Shown: positions 39,862 through 50,435 of the stretch, in pieces
Layout of the letters: each line of letters starts with the position of its first letter
Position numbering within the stretch: position 1 is the stretch's first letter
Assembly (NCBI GenBank): GCA_963759115.1
Contig: CAVWXT010000005.1
Coordinates: 930,001-994,000 of the forward strand
Origin: CAVWXT01 sp963759115
GTDB taxonomy: Bacteria > Planctomycetota > Planctomycetia > Pirellulales > Thermoguttaceae
Reading direction: 5' to 3'
Length of the DNA stretch: 64,000 bases
Notes under the pieces: model-generated
What the model saw: only the letters and a program-made list of their open reading frames with translations
The model's database searches: none
Told to the model about the DNA's origin: nothing
Position numbers and translations under genes: made by a program

Positions 39862-40043
39862 GGGTGGGCTTTCCAGGTGGTGAGAACTCCAATATACTCG
39901 ACCTTCGGGTGCTCGGCAACCCTCGGTTTTGGCAGTCCTGATTCGTGTTCCGTCGGTCGGGCCGTTATAATGAACGGTAGGATGAGTTCCCCGCGATGCC
40001 GATTTTGGAGCGCATCGCCCCGCCCGAATGTCTCCCGCCCGAT

Positions 40044-42868
40044 ATGAAGCCCCGCCCGTCGCTGATGCTGGTTCTGACGATCGTTGCGTCGTGGACGGCG
40101 ACCGATGGCGTGCGGCTCTCCGGACGCCCGATACGTGGGCATGTTTGCCGACGGCACGCGCATCGAAGGCAACGTGATCACCGGCTGGCATTCCGATAAA
40201 GCGGAGCCGCAACTCGATGCCATTCCCTTGTTCGATCCGGAGCGGCCGTTGCGATGGCTCCGCAACAACGAACCGGCCATCGGGCCGGTCCACGAAGATG
40301 CGACGGCCTTCGTGGAATTGGTCGGCGGCGACCGCTTGCCCGGCCGGTTGGTCAGTTGCCAGCCGCGCGACGTGGAATCGGGCGGCGTGCCGGGGCAGTG
40401 GATGGCGGTGGTCCAATCACGGATGGGCATTGATCCGCCCCCGCCGCTGCCGCCGCGAACGCAGGTCCGCGTGGACGCCGCGGCGCTGGCCCGCGTCGTG
40501 TGGCAGGGCGAAGGTCACCGGCCGCTGCCGCCGGGCTCGGTGCTTTGTCTGGACGGCCGCCGACTCTCTTTCCGCCGCCTTCGCTGGGACAAGGAGGGCG
40601 TGGCGCTGTTGACGGAAGACGGCTTGATCCAAGTCGCTTTCGCCGAGATGGCCGAGTTACGCCTGCCCCGCCGCGACCCCTGGGATGCCTATTACAACGA
40701 ACTGGCGCGGCTCGATTTCGAGTGTGCCGGGCGGCTGATCCGGTTGGAGACGACGGACGGACTGCTGGCGACCATCTCGCCGGCATGGTTGCACGCCGGA
40801 GGGCAACGAAAAGGACTCGACCACCTGGCGGCACGTCGTTCAGCCGGCCTGGAGCCTCGACCCGCTGGGCGTGCATTTTGCCGCAATCCGCAACTGGTGG
40901 AGCTTTGCTCCATACGAAGTGCCGCTGTCGCGGATCGAGCCCTCGCGGAGCGTGCAACATCCGATCCTGGGTCGGGGGTGGAGTTGGCAGGCCGACCGCA
41001 ACGTGCAGGGCGGCCCGCTGCAAAACGGCGCCCAGGATTACGCTTGGGGGCTCGGCGTTCACGCCACCAATCAGCTTTGGTTCGAACTGCCCGACGCGGT
41101 GCAGGCGTTTCGCACGCACATCGGGCTGGATCGGACCGCCGGCAGCGGCGGCTGCGCCCGCGGCCTGGTCTACTGCAACGAGCCCACCGGCACGCCGCTC
41201 TATCGAAGCAAGCACCTGATCGGCTCGGAGGAATCGGTCGACACCGACACGCTGCCGCTGGGCGGACCCGCCGCCGGACAGAAATCGCTGGTCTTGGTGG
41301 CGGATGCGGCTGCCGACGACCATCCGCCCGGCGCCGACCCCCTGGACATCCGCGACACCCTCGACTGGCTCGAACCGCTGCTGCTGTTGGATCCGGCCAA
41401 ACTCAAGGCGGATGTGGGAAAGCGTGTTCGGCGATTGCTCCCTGCCTGGGACGGATGGGACGTGCGCGTCGAAGGCGATGGGCGGCCGCGATTCCAGATC
41501 GAATGGGACGAGAACAACCGCGAAGACCGGCGTTTCGTGGCCACGGTCGCAACGGACAAACGCCCGTTCGTCCTGTCGCTCCAGCGTGCGATTTCGGAGA
41601 ACGACGAATCGCTGATGATCGTCTTGCGGTTGCCGCCGCGAGGTGGAAAGCCGGGCCAACTGGCGGTTCGTGCCGACGGCCGCACCATCGCCAAGACGCC
41701 GGTCTACTATTGGAGCCCCGCGCCGCAGCGGTTCTCGGTGTCGCTGGAAAGTCTCCGGGGAAGCAAGGCGCCGCTGGAGGTGGTCTACACGCCGGCCGAT
41801 CAGAACGACCGTGTTGCCTGGCAATCGCTGGAGGTGGGCAACCGCCCGACCACGAAGACCCGCTGGGTCCCGCTGGCGTCGGTTGCGGCCTATTCGTTGC
41901 AGGGCACGGCGATGAAGCAGCAGGGCGACGGCTCGATTCTCGTCGGCAAGCCGGCTGCGGCGGCCGACGTTCATATCGTGGCGGGCCGCACGCAGTTGCC
42001 CCGGATCACGGCGTTCCGACTGGAAGCCCTGCCGCACCCCTCGTTGCCGCAAGGCGGTTCCGGCACCATGAACAACGGCAGTTTCTTCCTCTCCCGCTTT
42101 CAAGCGGCAACGGTTGCGGCCGACGCCCCGCCCGCGTTGGGACGTTGCGTTCGCATTGAATTGCCGGGCGACAAGCGGCCGCCGCTCGCGCTGGCCAAGG
42201 TGCAAGTCTTCAGTGACGGCGAGAACGTTGCCCGCCGCGGATTGGCCCGACAATCCAGCACGCAGGGCCTTGGCGAGGCGAATTTGGCCAACGACGGCAA
42301 GACCGCGGGCGACGCCAAGTCGGGCAGCACCGCCCGTACCGCCGAAGGCGGCGACAACCCTTGGTGGGAAGTCGAGTTGGGCAACACCATGCCCATCGAG
42401 CGAATCGTCGTGTTCAACCCAGCGGATGCCGCCGCCGACCAACTGCGCAACTTCCGCATCAGCGTGCTGACCGCGGATGGCGCCGCCGCGTGGCAGAAAG
42501 ACATCACGCAGCCCGCCATGCCGGTCGCCGAGTTCCGCACGGCCGACTGTGCCGAACTTGCCTTTGCCGAGGCAGCCCCTGCACGTCGCCGTCAGCCGGA
42601 GAACTCGGCCGCCCAAGCGATCGGTAACCCCGACCCGCGCAAGAGAGGCTGGAGCATCAACGGCCAGGTGTACGAGCCGCACGCCGCCGTATTCACGCTC
42701 CAACAGCCGGTTGACCCCAGCGGCCGAGTGCTGATCGTCTCGCTCTCGTACCTTAACGAGCGTCAGCCGTCGGCGATCGGCCGCTTCCGGATCTTGGTGA
42801 CTGCCGACGATCCGCCGATTCCGGCCGAGCCGGTCACGCTGCCATTGCTACCGGAGGAAAAGCCATGA
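40044..42868 (+). CDS. Exported NPCBM/discoidin-like protein (two frameshifts)
   Basis: ATG 40044 opens a signal peptide (KPRPSLMLVLTIVAS). The frame changes near 40125 and 40800. A TATAAT lies at 39966-39971, about 75 bases upstream. The first third contains beta-rich units such as RYVGMFADGTRIEGNVITGW. From about 40920 comes an NPCBM-type carbohydrate-binding domain: SRSVQHPILGRGWSWQADRN to WGLGVHATNQLWFELPDA. From about 42220 there is an F5/8 (discoidin)-like domain: RRGLARQSSTQGLGEANLA, with WWEVELGNTMPIERIVVFNP. About 940 aa. A glycan-binding surface or periplasmic protein is likely. It overlaps the next gene by 4 bases (ATGA). Confidence 0.8.
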
Positions 42869-45800
42869 GCCGATCGGTGATTGTGCGGCGGAAATGGATG
42901 GACGCAATTAGTAGTCTGTCACAGCGAAAGTGTCGGGTGCCACGGGCAGCTCGTCTGCCCGTGTTTCCCGCACTGGCTGACAAGCAGCCAGTGCCACCCA
43001 CCCTGACATCTTATTTGTGCTGCCGGCTATGGCAGTTGCCCTGGGCCATCGCGATTGCCACCGTGTTGGCGGCGAGCCTGGGCGTGTGGCGTGCCGAAGC
43101 GGCCGATGAGCCGCCGTCGTTCCACGACGTCTGCTTCGAGGATTTTGACTACCCCACCCAAGGCTTTGCCGGCGTGGACGATCTCCAAAGCCTCTGGGAG
43201 CCCCTGCCGGGCAAAGAAGGCAAGATCGTCGCTGGGCAGCGCGTCGCCTGGGCGCTTACGAAGATGACCGGAACGCTTCGCCTGAAGCCGGCCTGGCAAG
43301 CGGATTCGGTGTTGCGGATGTCGATCGAGGCGAACGAGTCGCGGCTTCGCTTCTGGAACGGTGACCGCGGCGTGGAATTGCGGCTCTATTCCGTTTGGCC
43401 GACGGCCTTCTGGTCGGCCTACGGAATCACGCGGAGCGGCGCGGGCCCCGTGCCCGAGACGTACGCGCATTGGGCGGGTGACAACGGACGCTACGTCCGC
43501 AGCAAGGGCGGCACGGTCGAGGTTCGCTGCCAAGACGGTCAACTGGTCCTTAGCCGCGGCGATCTGCTGTTGTTGCGAGCGCCGTTCGATGGCCTGCCCA
43601 CCGAGGTCGATTTCGAGGGGACCGCCTCGGTGCGGGGAATGGCCATGTTGCGTTCCGGCCCGATGCCGCTAGAGTCTCCGCGCGTGCAGCCTGCCGTCGT
43701 GCGCGCCGACAAGCCGGCGGATCTCCCTTGGAAGCTCACGCAAGAGCCCGGCAAGCCGGCTGCCGAGCTCAAGCGGCTGCCGGACGGCAGCGCAGAACTG
43801 ACGTCGCCCGCCAAGAGCGGCCGGACACGAGCCAACGCCTTGACGCTCGCGCCGGGGCTTTATGAGTTCATCTTCGAGGTGGAAAATCCCGAGCCGGGCA
43901 CGGGCATCTACTTCGCCGCCCCCGACGGACGCGATCTGATCACCCTGGATTTCTTGGCCGACAGGCCGGGCGGGCGAACGGCCTTCGCCCTGTCGCAAAG
44001 CAGTTCTCCTCCCCAGGCCGTTTCCTATGCCGGCCGACGGCAGTGGTTGCGGGTCGTGATCGGAGCGACCGTGGCGCATTGCGACGTCAGCGGCGATGGC
44101 ATCGTCTGGAGCGAGCGATGGGCTTGGCGAAACCGCGTCGCCGGCGGTCCCTGCACGTCGGTCGGCCTGTACACCGCGACCACGGACAGGCGAACCGACA
44201 AGAGGCTGTCCCTTCGCCTGCGGAGCGCGGAGGTCCGCCGGTTGGACGCCGTTCTGTCGCCAACGCGGCCGGAAGTCTACGGGCGGGCCGTTTTCCCCGG
44301 TGACGTCAAGGACCTGCCCGACTGGGAGAAGAAAGTGGCTGAGGCGCGGCCGGCCGACGTTCCTGCGGCCGAATGGCGGCGGGCATGCCTGCTGCGTGCC
44401 CTGAGCGAGAACGCGACGGCTCTGCCCAACGACAAGCTGCTGGGCGAACTGGCGGAAGAAGCGATCGTTCGCGGCGACGATGCGGACGCCACGTTGCGGG
44501 TGCTGGAAGAAGTCGGTCTTCTCATGCCCGTGGCCGACTACCGCAGCCCGCTAAGTGAATACTATCAACGCTGGCGCAACGAGCTTGTTCGCCGGGGACG
44601 CCCGAATGCCTACGGCACGGTCCGCAACGCGATGCTCCGCATGCCCGGCTGGACGACCGACACCGACATCTTCTCGCGAGAACTTTCGCATCGTGAGTTG
44701 CAGGGGCTGATCCAGACGGCGCGGTGGGACGAGGTGGCAGAGTTCTGCCGCCAGATGAAATACTGGCTGCGGGTCGAGGAGATGCCGTCGTCGGGTTTTC
44801 CTTGGGCCGCTGAATTGGGCCCGACCGTTCATTTCCTCAACTGGGGCGAGGCGCAGGCGGCGCGCTATGGGCGAAAGGCCGGCCCGGCGGCGCGATCGGC
44901 CGCGTCCAACTCCGTGCGCGATCCACTGAGCGAGCGTCTCGGCAAGGAAAGCTACAACGTGCTGGGCGAGTTCGAGGCGGCCATGGAAACCGGTTCCTAC
45001 CGCGAAGCGGCCCAAACCATCTGCAACATGTCAACCTCCCAAGGGCTGGGGCTCGTATCCGACCTGAAAGACCCGCAGTTGCTGGTGTCGTTGCCGATCA
45101 CCATCGCGCGGAGGATGCAGGAAGTGCCCGAGCTGCGCGAGGCGCTGCGAAAGCACTTTGGCAGCCTGGGACAGCTTCGCCAGCGCGAGGCCATCGCGGC
45201 GGACGACCCGGCCGCGGTTGAGGCCATCACCCTGCAATTTGCAGGCACCGAAGCGGCCGCGACGGCCCACGCCTGGCTGGGCGACCGGGAATTCTCGATG
45301 GGACGCGTCGCCCAGGCGGCCGGCCACTATCGCGAGGCCCTGCCCGACCTGACGGCGGCCTCGCGCGAGGAAGCGCTCGCTCGGCTTCGCCTGGCCGAGG
45401 CCCTGATGGGCCGCGACGTCGGCCAGCCGGTCACGTCGCCCGTGAACCTGGGCGAAGTGCGGATGCAACCCGCCGAGTTCGAGCGCCTGGTTGCCGATCT
45501 GCGCGAGGCGCGGGCGAAGCTTCGGGATACGGCCGGCGCCGTCCAAGACGCCGCTGCTTCCACGTCGCCCTGTGCCGCGCCGGGGCCGTATCGGTGGCGA
45601 TACTGGACGCGGATTACCTCGCGGGAGGATCCGATTCCCGCCGGGCTCGATCGCTGCGATCGCCGGTTTGCGGCCACCCTGAGCGGCAACCAGATGATCG
45701 TGACCGACCAGGTTCAGCAGACGGCCATCGACTTGAGGACGGGCGCCATCCGCTGGCAAGAAAAGAAGCTGTTTCCCGTCCCGCAAGAGAAGAAGAAGGA

Positions 45801-46878
45801 GCCGGCCGGCAAGGGCGCCAAGCGGAAGAAGGAGAAGGCGGAGGAGAAGCCGAAACCGGCCGGTCCCCAATTCGATCCGCGCTGGTCGCTGGCGCCGATG
45901 GCGCCGGTGGTGGATCGGGGGCGGGTCTACGTCCGCCGCCTTACCGAACAACAGTGCGAAATGATCTGCCTCGACGCCGCCAGCGGCAAGCGTCTGTGGA
46001 GCGGCGACGCCGTTGCCTCGGCCGTCGCCGATGCCCTGCTGGTCGGCCCGGACCTGTTCACGATCACTGCCAAGCAACCGCTGGGCGGACAGCTCGACGT
46101 GGCCCTGGCGGGGTTCGATCCCGGCTCGGGGCAGATGCAGAGCCAGGCCTCGTTGGCCGACTTCCGCGACTACAGCAACCGGGCGTTGCAGTGCCGGGCC
46201 GTGGCCACCGAGAACAAGGTGATTGCCAGCGTGGGCGGAACAGTGATCTGCTGCGAGCTGCCCGGCCGGGTCCGCTGGCTCCGCCGGCAGATTTTTGCCC
46301 CGCCGCCTCAAATTCCTTCGCCCCAGGAGTTCAAGGCGGCCCTGCTCTGGTACCAACAGACCCACAACCCGCCGTTGGTGGCCGGCGACCGCATCTACGT
46401 CACGCAACCGGGGGTGTGGGCCGTGGAATGTCTCAACCTCGACAATGGCCGGCTGATCTGGAGGCAACCGCTGCCGGAAATCACGTCGTTGGCCGGCCGC
46501 ATCGACCGGCGGCTGGTGGTCGGCACGGCCGACGGCGTGCTGGCCTTGGACGCCCAAAGCGGCAAGATTCTCTGGCGCTGCGAGATGCCCGATCGCCTCG
46601 AACCGATCCTGTGCGGCCCGCCGGGCGGAATTCTCTGCATGCGGCTGGAAACGGCCAACGATGCCAAGGCGGCGCGTCGCCCCGTGTTGGTTTGGCTGGC
46701 GCCGGAGACGGGCCAAGTCGTGAGGGAATGCACTCTGGAGCCGCCCAGCGAGGGCGCCGCGCTGATCGGCCCGATCCTGGTCCAGGGCGACCGGCAATGG
46801 GCCATTTTCACCGTGCCCGACAAGCCCGAGGTGCGGGACATCGTCGAGTTGGTGGCGGCGAAGAGCGCCGGCGAGTGA
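42865..46878 (+). CDS. Giant exported PQQ-propeller-like protein (1337 aa)
   Basis: Translationally coupled to the NPCBM gene (ATGA). The first 50 residues include the translation of a palindromic repeat (42931-43008), and only then comes a signal-like segment, WAIAIATVLAASLGVWRAEA. The signal therefore has an unusually long n-region, or translation starts later. The middle has TPR-like helical stretches (LSENATALPNDKLLGELAEE and others). The last 400 residues are a PQQ-type beta-propeller with blades such as DAASGKRLWSGDA, DNGRLIWRQPL and DAQSGKILWRCEM. A Lys/Glu linker (about 45785-45870) separates the halves. Intact over 4 kb. It probably binds or scaffolds proteins in the periplasm, in the manner of BamB. 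Confidence 0.82.
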   Translation: MSRSVIVRRKWMDAISSLSQRKCRVPRAARLPVFPALADKQPVPPTLTSYLCCRLWQLPWAIAIATVLAASLGVWRAEAADEPPSFHDVCFEDFDYPTQGFAGVDDLQSLWEPLPGKEGKIVAGQRVAWALTKMTGTLRLKPAWQADSVLRMSIEANESRLRFWNGDRGVELRLYSVWPTAFWSAYGITRSGAGPVPETYAHWAGDNGRYVRSKGGTVEVRCQDGQLVLSRGDLLLLRAPFDGLPTEVDFEGTASVRGMAMLRSGPMPLESPRVQPAVVRADKPADLPWKLTQEPGKPAAELKRLPDGSAELTSPAKSGRTRANALTLAPGLYEFIFEVENPEPGTGIYFAAPDGRDLITLDFLADRPGGRTAFALSQSSSPPQAVSYAGRRQWLRVVIGATVAHCDVSGDGIVWSERWAWRNRVAGGPCTSVGLYTATTDRRTDKRLSLRLRSAEVRRLDAVLSPTRPEVYGRAVFPGDVKDLPDWEKKVAEARPADVPAAEWRRACLLRALSENATALPNDKLLGELAEEAIVRGDDADATLRVLEEVGLLMPVADYRSPLSEYYQRWRNELVRRGRPNAYGTVRNAMLRMPGWTTDTDIFSRELSHRELQGLIQTARWDEVAEFCRQMKYWLRVEEMPSSGFPWAAELGPTVHFLNWGEAQAARYGRKAGPAARSAASNSVRDPLSERLGKESYNVLGEFEAAMETGSYREAAQTICNMSTSQGLGLVSDLKDPQLLVSLPITIARRMQEVPELREALRKHFGSLGQLRQREAIAADDPAAVEAITLQFAGTEAAATAHAWLGDREFSMGRVAQAAGHYREALPDLTAASREEALARLRLAEALMGRDVGQPVTSPVNLGEVRMQPAEFERLVADLREARAKLRDTAGAVQDAAASTSPCAAPGPYRWRYWTRITSREDPIPAGLDRCDRRFAATLSGNQMIVTDQVQQTAIDLRTGAIRWQEKKLFPVPQEKKKEPAGKGAKRKKEKAEEKPKPAGPQFDPRWSLAPMAPVVDRGRVYVRRLTEQQCEMICLDAASGKRLWSGDAVASAVADALLVGPDLFTITAKQPLGGQLDVALAGFDPGSGQMQSQASLADFRDYSNRALQCRAVATENKVIASVGGTVICCELPGRVRWLRRQIFAPPPQIPSPQEFKAALLWYQQTHNPPLVAGDRIYVTQPGVWAVECLNLDNGRLIWRQPLPEITSLAGRIDRRLVVGTADGVLALDAQSGKILWRCEMPDRLEPILCGPPGGILCMRLETANDAKAARRPVLVWLAPETGQVVRECTLEPPSEGAALIGPILVQGDRQWAIFTVPDKPEVRDIVELVAAKSAGE
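42931..43008. repeat. 78-bp double-hairpin repeat inside a coding start
   Basis: Two hairpins, CACGGGCAG...CTGCCCGTG (42941-42963) and CACTGGCTG...CAGCCAGTG (42971-42993), bounded by an imperfect outer repeat GTCGGGTGCCAC / GTGCCACCCACCCTGAC. The length is 26 codons, so the insertion keeps the reading frame of the PQQ gene. Confidence 0.7.
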
Positions 46879-47528
46879 TCAGAGGTGGCGGTAGACTTCC
46901 GAGCGATGTTGAATCCGCTGTACTTTCAGCACTTCCTGTTGACGATGGAGTCGGGAGAGGTTATAGCCCGCAAATCACGGGCGGCCACGAGTCACGTTTT
47001 TCGGCTCTTCCGGTTCTGGGTGCGAACCGAGAGAAAGGTCCACCTTTTCTCTAGCCCAGGCGCGTTCACGCCTGGGTGAAGGAAACGAAGATTTTTCTCT
47101 CCTATTTTCCGGGTCTTCGGCAAAATCTGTGGGTGAAAAATGGGCCTACGGGGGATTCGTCCTGGCAAGGTGGATTTTCTGAGGGATGGCAGGGCAAATA
47201 AATGACGGTGGAAACAGCCGCAAAACCGGGGTTTTCTTGTTGTGTAACGGCCCTCGTCGGGTCTCCCACATCTGCAACGCACGGACCTTTGCCACGGAAA
47301 AACGGGGATGGAATCTATGAATCAGATCGTTGAGGCTCCCGAAATCACGAAAACCCCTGAAAATCCAGATTCAAACTGAGTTTCACGGCCCAAATCAACC
47401 CACAGATTCTGCCGAGGAGGCTATTTTCCTTTCCTTTTCCTCTTCCTTTCAGCCGCCTTGAGGCGGCGGGATTTCCGAATTCGCGGCGATCTTCGCCGAC
47501 ACCACGGCCTGTGAAGAGTCCGCCCGCG
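46879..47528. other. Intergenic region with hairpins, no gene seen
   Basis: 650 bases after the PQQ gene. The hairpin CCCAGGCG...CGCCTGGG (47056-47077) and a smaller GCCGCC-TTGA-GGCGGC (47453-47468) are visible; the first could terminate the upstream transcript. The DNA is noticeably less GC-rich than its neighbours (A/T-rich stretches near 47090-47130 and 47390-47450). No frame is supported. Confidence 0.4.
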
Positions 47529-49687
47529 TTTGGAGTGCGGCGATTTATCAGCCTTTTTCTAGGGCTTATTAATTTTACCTTCTGTCGGCGGGGGCAGGCT
47601 ACCGGAAGCGGAAGTCGAGTTCGAATCCATAGAGCCAGGGGATGCCTGGCGCGACGCCTTCGGCCCTGAGCTTGGCCGGCAAGTCTTCGTACTCGGCCCG
47701 CAGGCGTTCCGCGTTAGGAGCATTGTAGTAGGTAACGAGGATGGTATTGTCCTTCACGCGGATGTCGCCGTCCAGTCCGCGGAAGATATCGGACGCCAAG
47801 TGTCTGGCATCCCAGTGTGCGAAGGGCTCTCCAAGTCGCTTGCGGAACTGATGGATCACGGTCTGCGCCACCAAGGCCGTCGTCATTTGGCCGTAACGGA
47901 TGTTGGTGTTCATCGTGCCCGCCCGTCTCCAACCTAACGACTGGTCGAAGTTGAAGAACTCCTCGATGTGCCAGCGATGGGGATAATCGCGGGTGAGGGC
48001 GTCGAGCGGATCGCGGTTGGTGGTGGAGAAGAAGCCGTTGAACTGCCAATCCTCGGGCGCTCTCCCTGGCGTTGCACGAGTTCGTAGTACGGGCCGCCGC
48101 GGCTATGGTGGGGCGTGTAGCGCAGGACTGCCGTGGCGTAGCCCGCCCAATGGGGCTTAAATACCGCGGCCGGAATCTGCCGCCAGCGCTTCCGGTCGCT
48201 CTGCCGGTTGGGGATGGGCGTGATGAGGTCGAAGGAGGTCTCCGTATGGACGTAGTCTACCAGTTCCACGGCGAAGTGCTCCGTGTCGGCGGCCACCAAC
48301 GTGTGCTCCGGCAGCGGCGCGAGGATTTCCCCGGCCATGCGCAGCAACTCAGGCGTCGCCTGGCTCACGGTCCGGGCGGAATTGGCCACCGTGAAACACA
48401 GCGGCTGCGCACTGTCGCCATCCAGGCAGAAGAAGGTCTGCGCCGTCTTGATGGGCCGGGAGCCGCTCTCCTTCTGTGCCTGCGCATGTGCCGCTGGCTG
48501 TAGCTCGGCGCGGTGCGGGTCGATCAGCAGCAGTTTTCCTTGGTAATGCCCGGAGGCACGGCGGAGTTTCCCCAAGGCCACCTGCAGTTCCTGGGTGTGG
48601 GCCACGCTCGCGCCGCCCAGCACCTCATGCACCGTAGTGTCCTCCGCCAGGAAGGGCAGTCCGTTGAGGGTCTCGAAGCCGCGGAGCGTCAAGCAACGCC
48701 CCGCGCGGAGCCCGTTGCTGCACAGCGCCGCTTCATGCACCAGTTGCAGCGCCAGGCGCGGTTCGATCCGCTCGGCGGGCTGTTGCGTCCAGGCGCGGAG
48801 CAGGTCCCACGTCCCCAGCCGCAGGTGTTCTGCGACCAACAGCCAGAGGCCCGCCATGTTGTCGCTGATCTTATCGGCCAGCCGCTGGCGGACGCCGCGT
48901 TCAATGCTCCTCGGATCGCCTTCGACGTGCTGGACCAGTTTGTGAGTGAGCCGCGCCTCGACGGGTTCGCTTTCCGGCCTGGGGCGGAACCTGTGGAGTT
49001 TTTTTTTGCAGGCCGTACTCGGCCAGCACCCTTTCCACGCTGCGGATGCTGATCGTCCAACCGCTCTGCACGAGCTTTTGGGCGATCACCTGCGGCGAAG
49101 CCTCGGGATCCAGGAAGCGGTGCCGCACCACTTGGCGGACAACTTCCGCCGTGCGGCGGTAATGGGTTTTCGGGCCGCGCTTCTGATTGTCCAGCGCCCG
49201 CGCGCCCTGTTTGGCGAAGGCGGTGCGGAGTTGGAAGTAGCGCTGGCGGCTATAGCCGAACTTGCGGGCGGCCTGGAGTGGCCCCAGGCCGTCGCATTCC
49301 CCTTCCGTGAGCATCAGCAGTTTTGGGGTGATATGGTCGTCGTCGGGGACCTTCAATTGACCGGCGAGGCCGACCAGGACGTGTTTCTTCCGATCGAACT
49401 GTGCCATGTCTGCCTCCTCCATAAACGCAGTGGGCTTGCCCGGCCGCGCGGCCGGTTCTTCTGCCAAGATGATAACAGGAAGGGGCACAAAAGGCTAATT
49501 AAATATGGCGGATTATGCCTCATTACCTAACCATTTGCTGCGTATAGACTTACATTATCCGCCATTTTAATTAGTCTATCAAGTGCCCGGCGTGGCCAGT
49601 ATCGCGACAAGAACCGGACGGCTTGCTATGATAGGGGCCAATCAATAAGCCCTAGAAAAAGGCTGATGAATCGCCACTTTCCAAAAT
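47529..49687 (-). mobile_element. IS4-like insertion sequence of about 2.15 kb with long inverted repeats
   Basis: The left end contains GCGATTTATCAGCCTTTTTC then TAGGGCTTATT (47541-47570). Its reverse complement, with one mismatch, is at about 49640-49674, and similarity continues outward on both sides (TTTGGA near 47530 and its mirror near 49685). One transposase gene on the minus strand fills most of the element. Exact ends and target duplication could not be fixed, so the coordinates are approximate to about 10 bases. Confidence 0.75.
47599..49407 (-). CDS. DDE transposase with HTH N-terminus (two frame changes)
   Basis: ATG 49407 (MAQFDRKKHVLVGLAGQL) follows a strong GGAGGAGG. The N-terminal helix-turn-helix domain (FGYSRQRYFQLRTAFAKQ) is in one frame up to LQKK at nine A's (T-run at 48999-49007). 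The catalytic domain continues in another frame: LHRFRPRPESEPVEARLTHK, VEVDEDTTVHEV-type Asp region, TLVAADTEHFAVELVDY, then WHIEEFFNFDQSLGWRRA, the YREK-like Glu site of IS4-type enzymes. A second break near 48062 (GERPRIGSS versus PEDWQFNGFF) is one base. Eight A's would join the first two parts directly. The total is about 600 aa, and it is not from the ISAzo13 or IS30 families. Family name not assigned. Confidence 0.77.
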
Positions 49688-50198
49688 GGTCGCTGTTCAT
49701 TTTGGTCTCGGCCCTTTGTCGTGGGAGGTCGAGGCTCAAGGGGTATCCCGTATACGAAGGCGGGGAACAGCCATCAGGCACTGCTCGCAACCGTTACTGC
49801 GCCCCGCCGGACAAGTCCCTCCATTCTAGCGAACGTCGAGCCTGTACCACAACTGTCTTGGCGCGGGCGGACCGCATGGGCTCACCATACCGGTCGTCTA
49901 CTGGGCAATGGGTTGGCGAGGGCACGGTCGAGAAGCTCCAAGGCGATCCTCCATTTCGGCCGGTAGACCTCTTCAGCCACAATCTGTGGACCTCCAAGGG
50001 GAGGAACTTCCAGGGCGAAGAACTGGGCGACCTGTTCGAGTCGGACCTGCACAAGATCTTCGTCGGTCCCGACAATCACGACTACCGCCTGTGCTGAACG
50101 CCGCATTCGGTTAGGATATACTGATCCGCATGGTCAAGATCCCGTCTCGTGAGCGACACCGCTTCTGGTCTAGGCTTAGCACATCCGGAAATGACCTT
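49688..50198. other. Region between two IS elements with a possible gene remnant
   Basis: A plus-strand frame (49666-50097) ending GEELGDLFESDLHKIFVGPD and then a stop reads like the C-terminal end of a real protein. Its beginning is IS sequence, so it could be a remnant truncated by the upstream element. An antisense frame over the same bases is an alternative. No family is recognised. Confidence 0.3.
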
Positions 50199-50435
50199 AT
50201 GCCAAGAACGCTGATTGTTCCAATCTTCTTCGCCGTCCTGGCGACAGCCTCGGCTGCCGACTTTCCTTCTGAGTGCCAACGCCAATGGCACCAGTGGCGT
50301 GGCCCGTTGGCCAGCGGCACCGCGCCTTACGGCGACCCGCCGGTGTACTGGGACGAGATGACCCACATTAAGTGGAAGGTGCCCTCGCCACTGCTGGTCG
50401 GCGACCGGCTGTATTTCACCAAGGAGAATTCAGCA
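50199..50435 (+). pseudogene. Fragment of a PQQ-propeller (BamB-like) exported protein
   Basis: ATG 50199 opens a signal peptide (PRTLIVPIFFAVLATASA). Then comes QWHQWRGPLASGTAPYGDPP, the usual start of planctomycete PQQ-like secreted proteins. The text jumps from HIKWKVP directly to SPLLVGDRLYFTKENSAI, a phrase normally found several hundred residues later. A large internal deletion has therefore occurred. The fragment then runs into the IS30 left end. It is non-functional. Confidence 0.65.
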
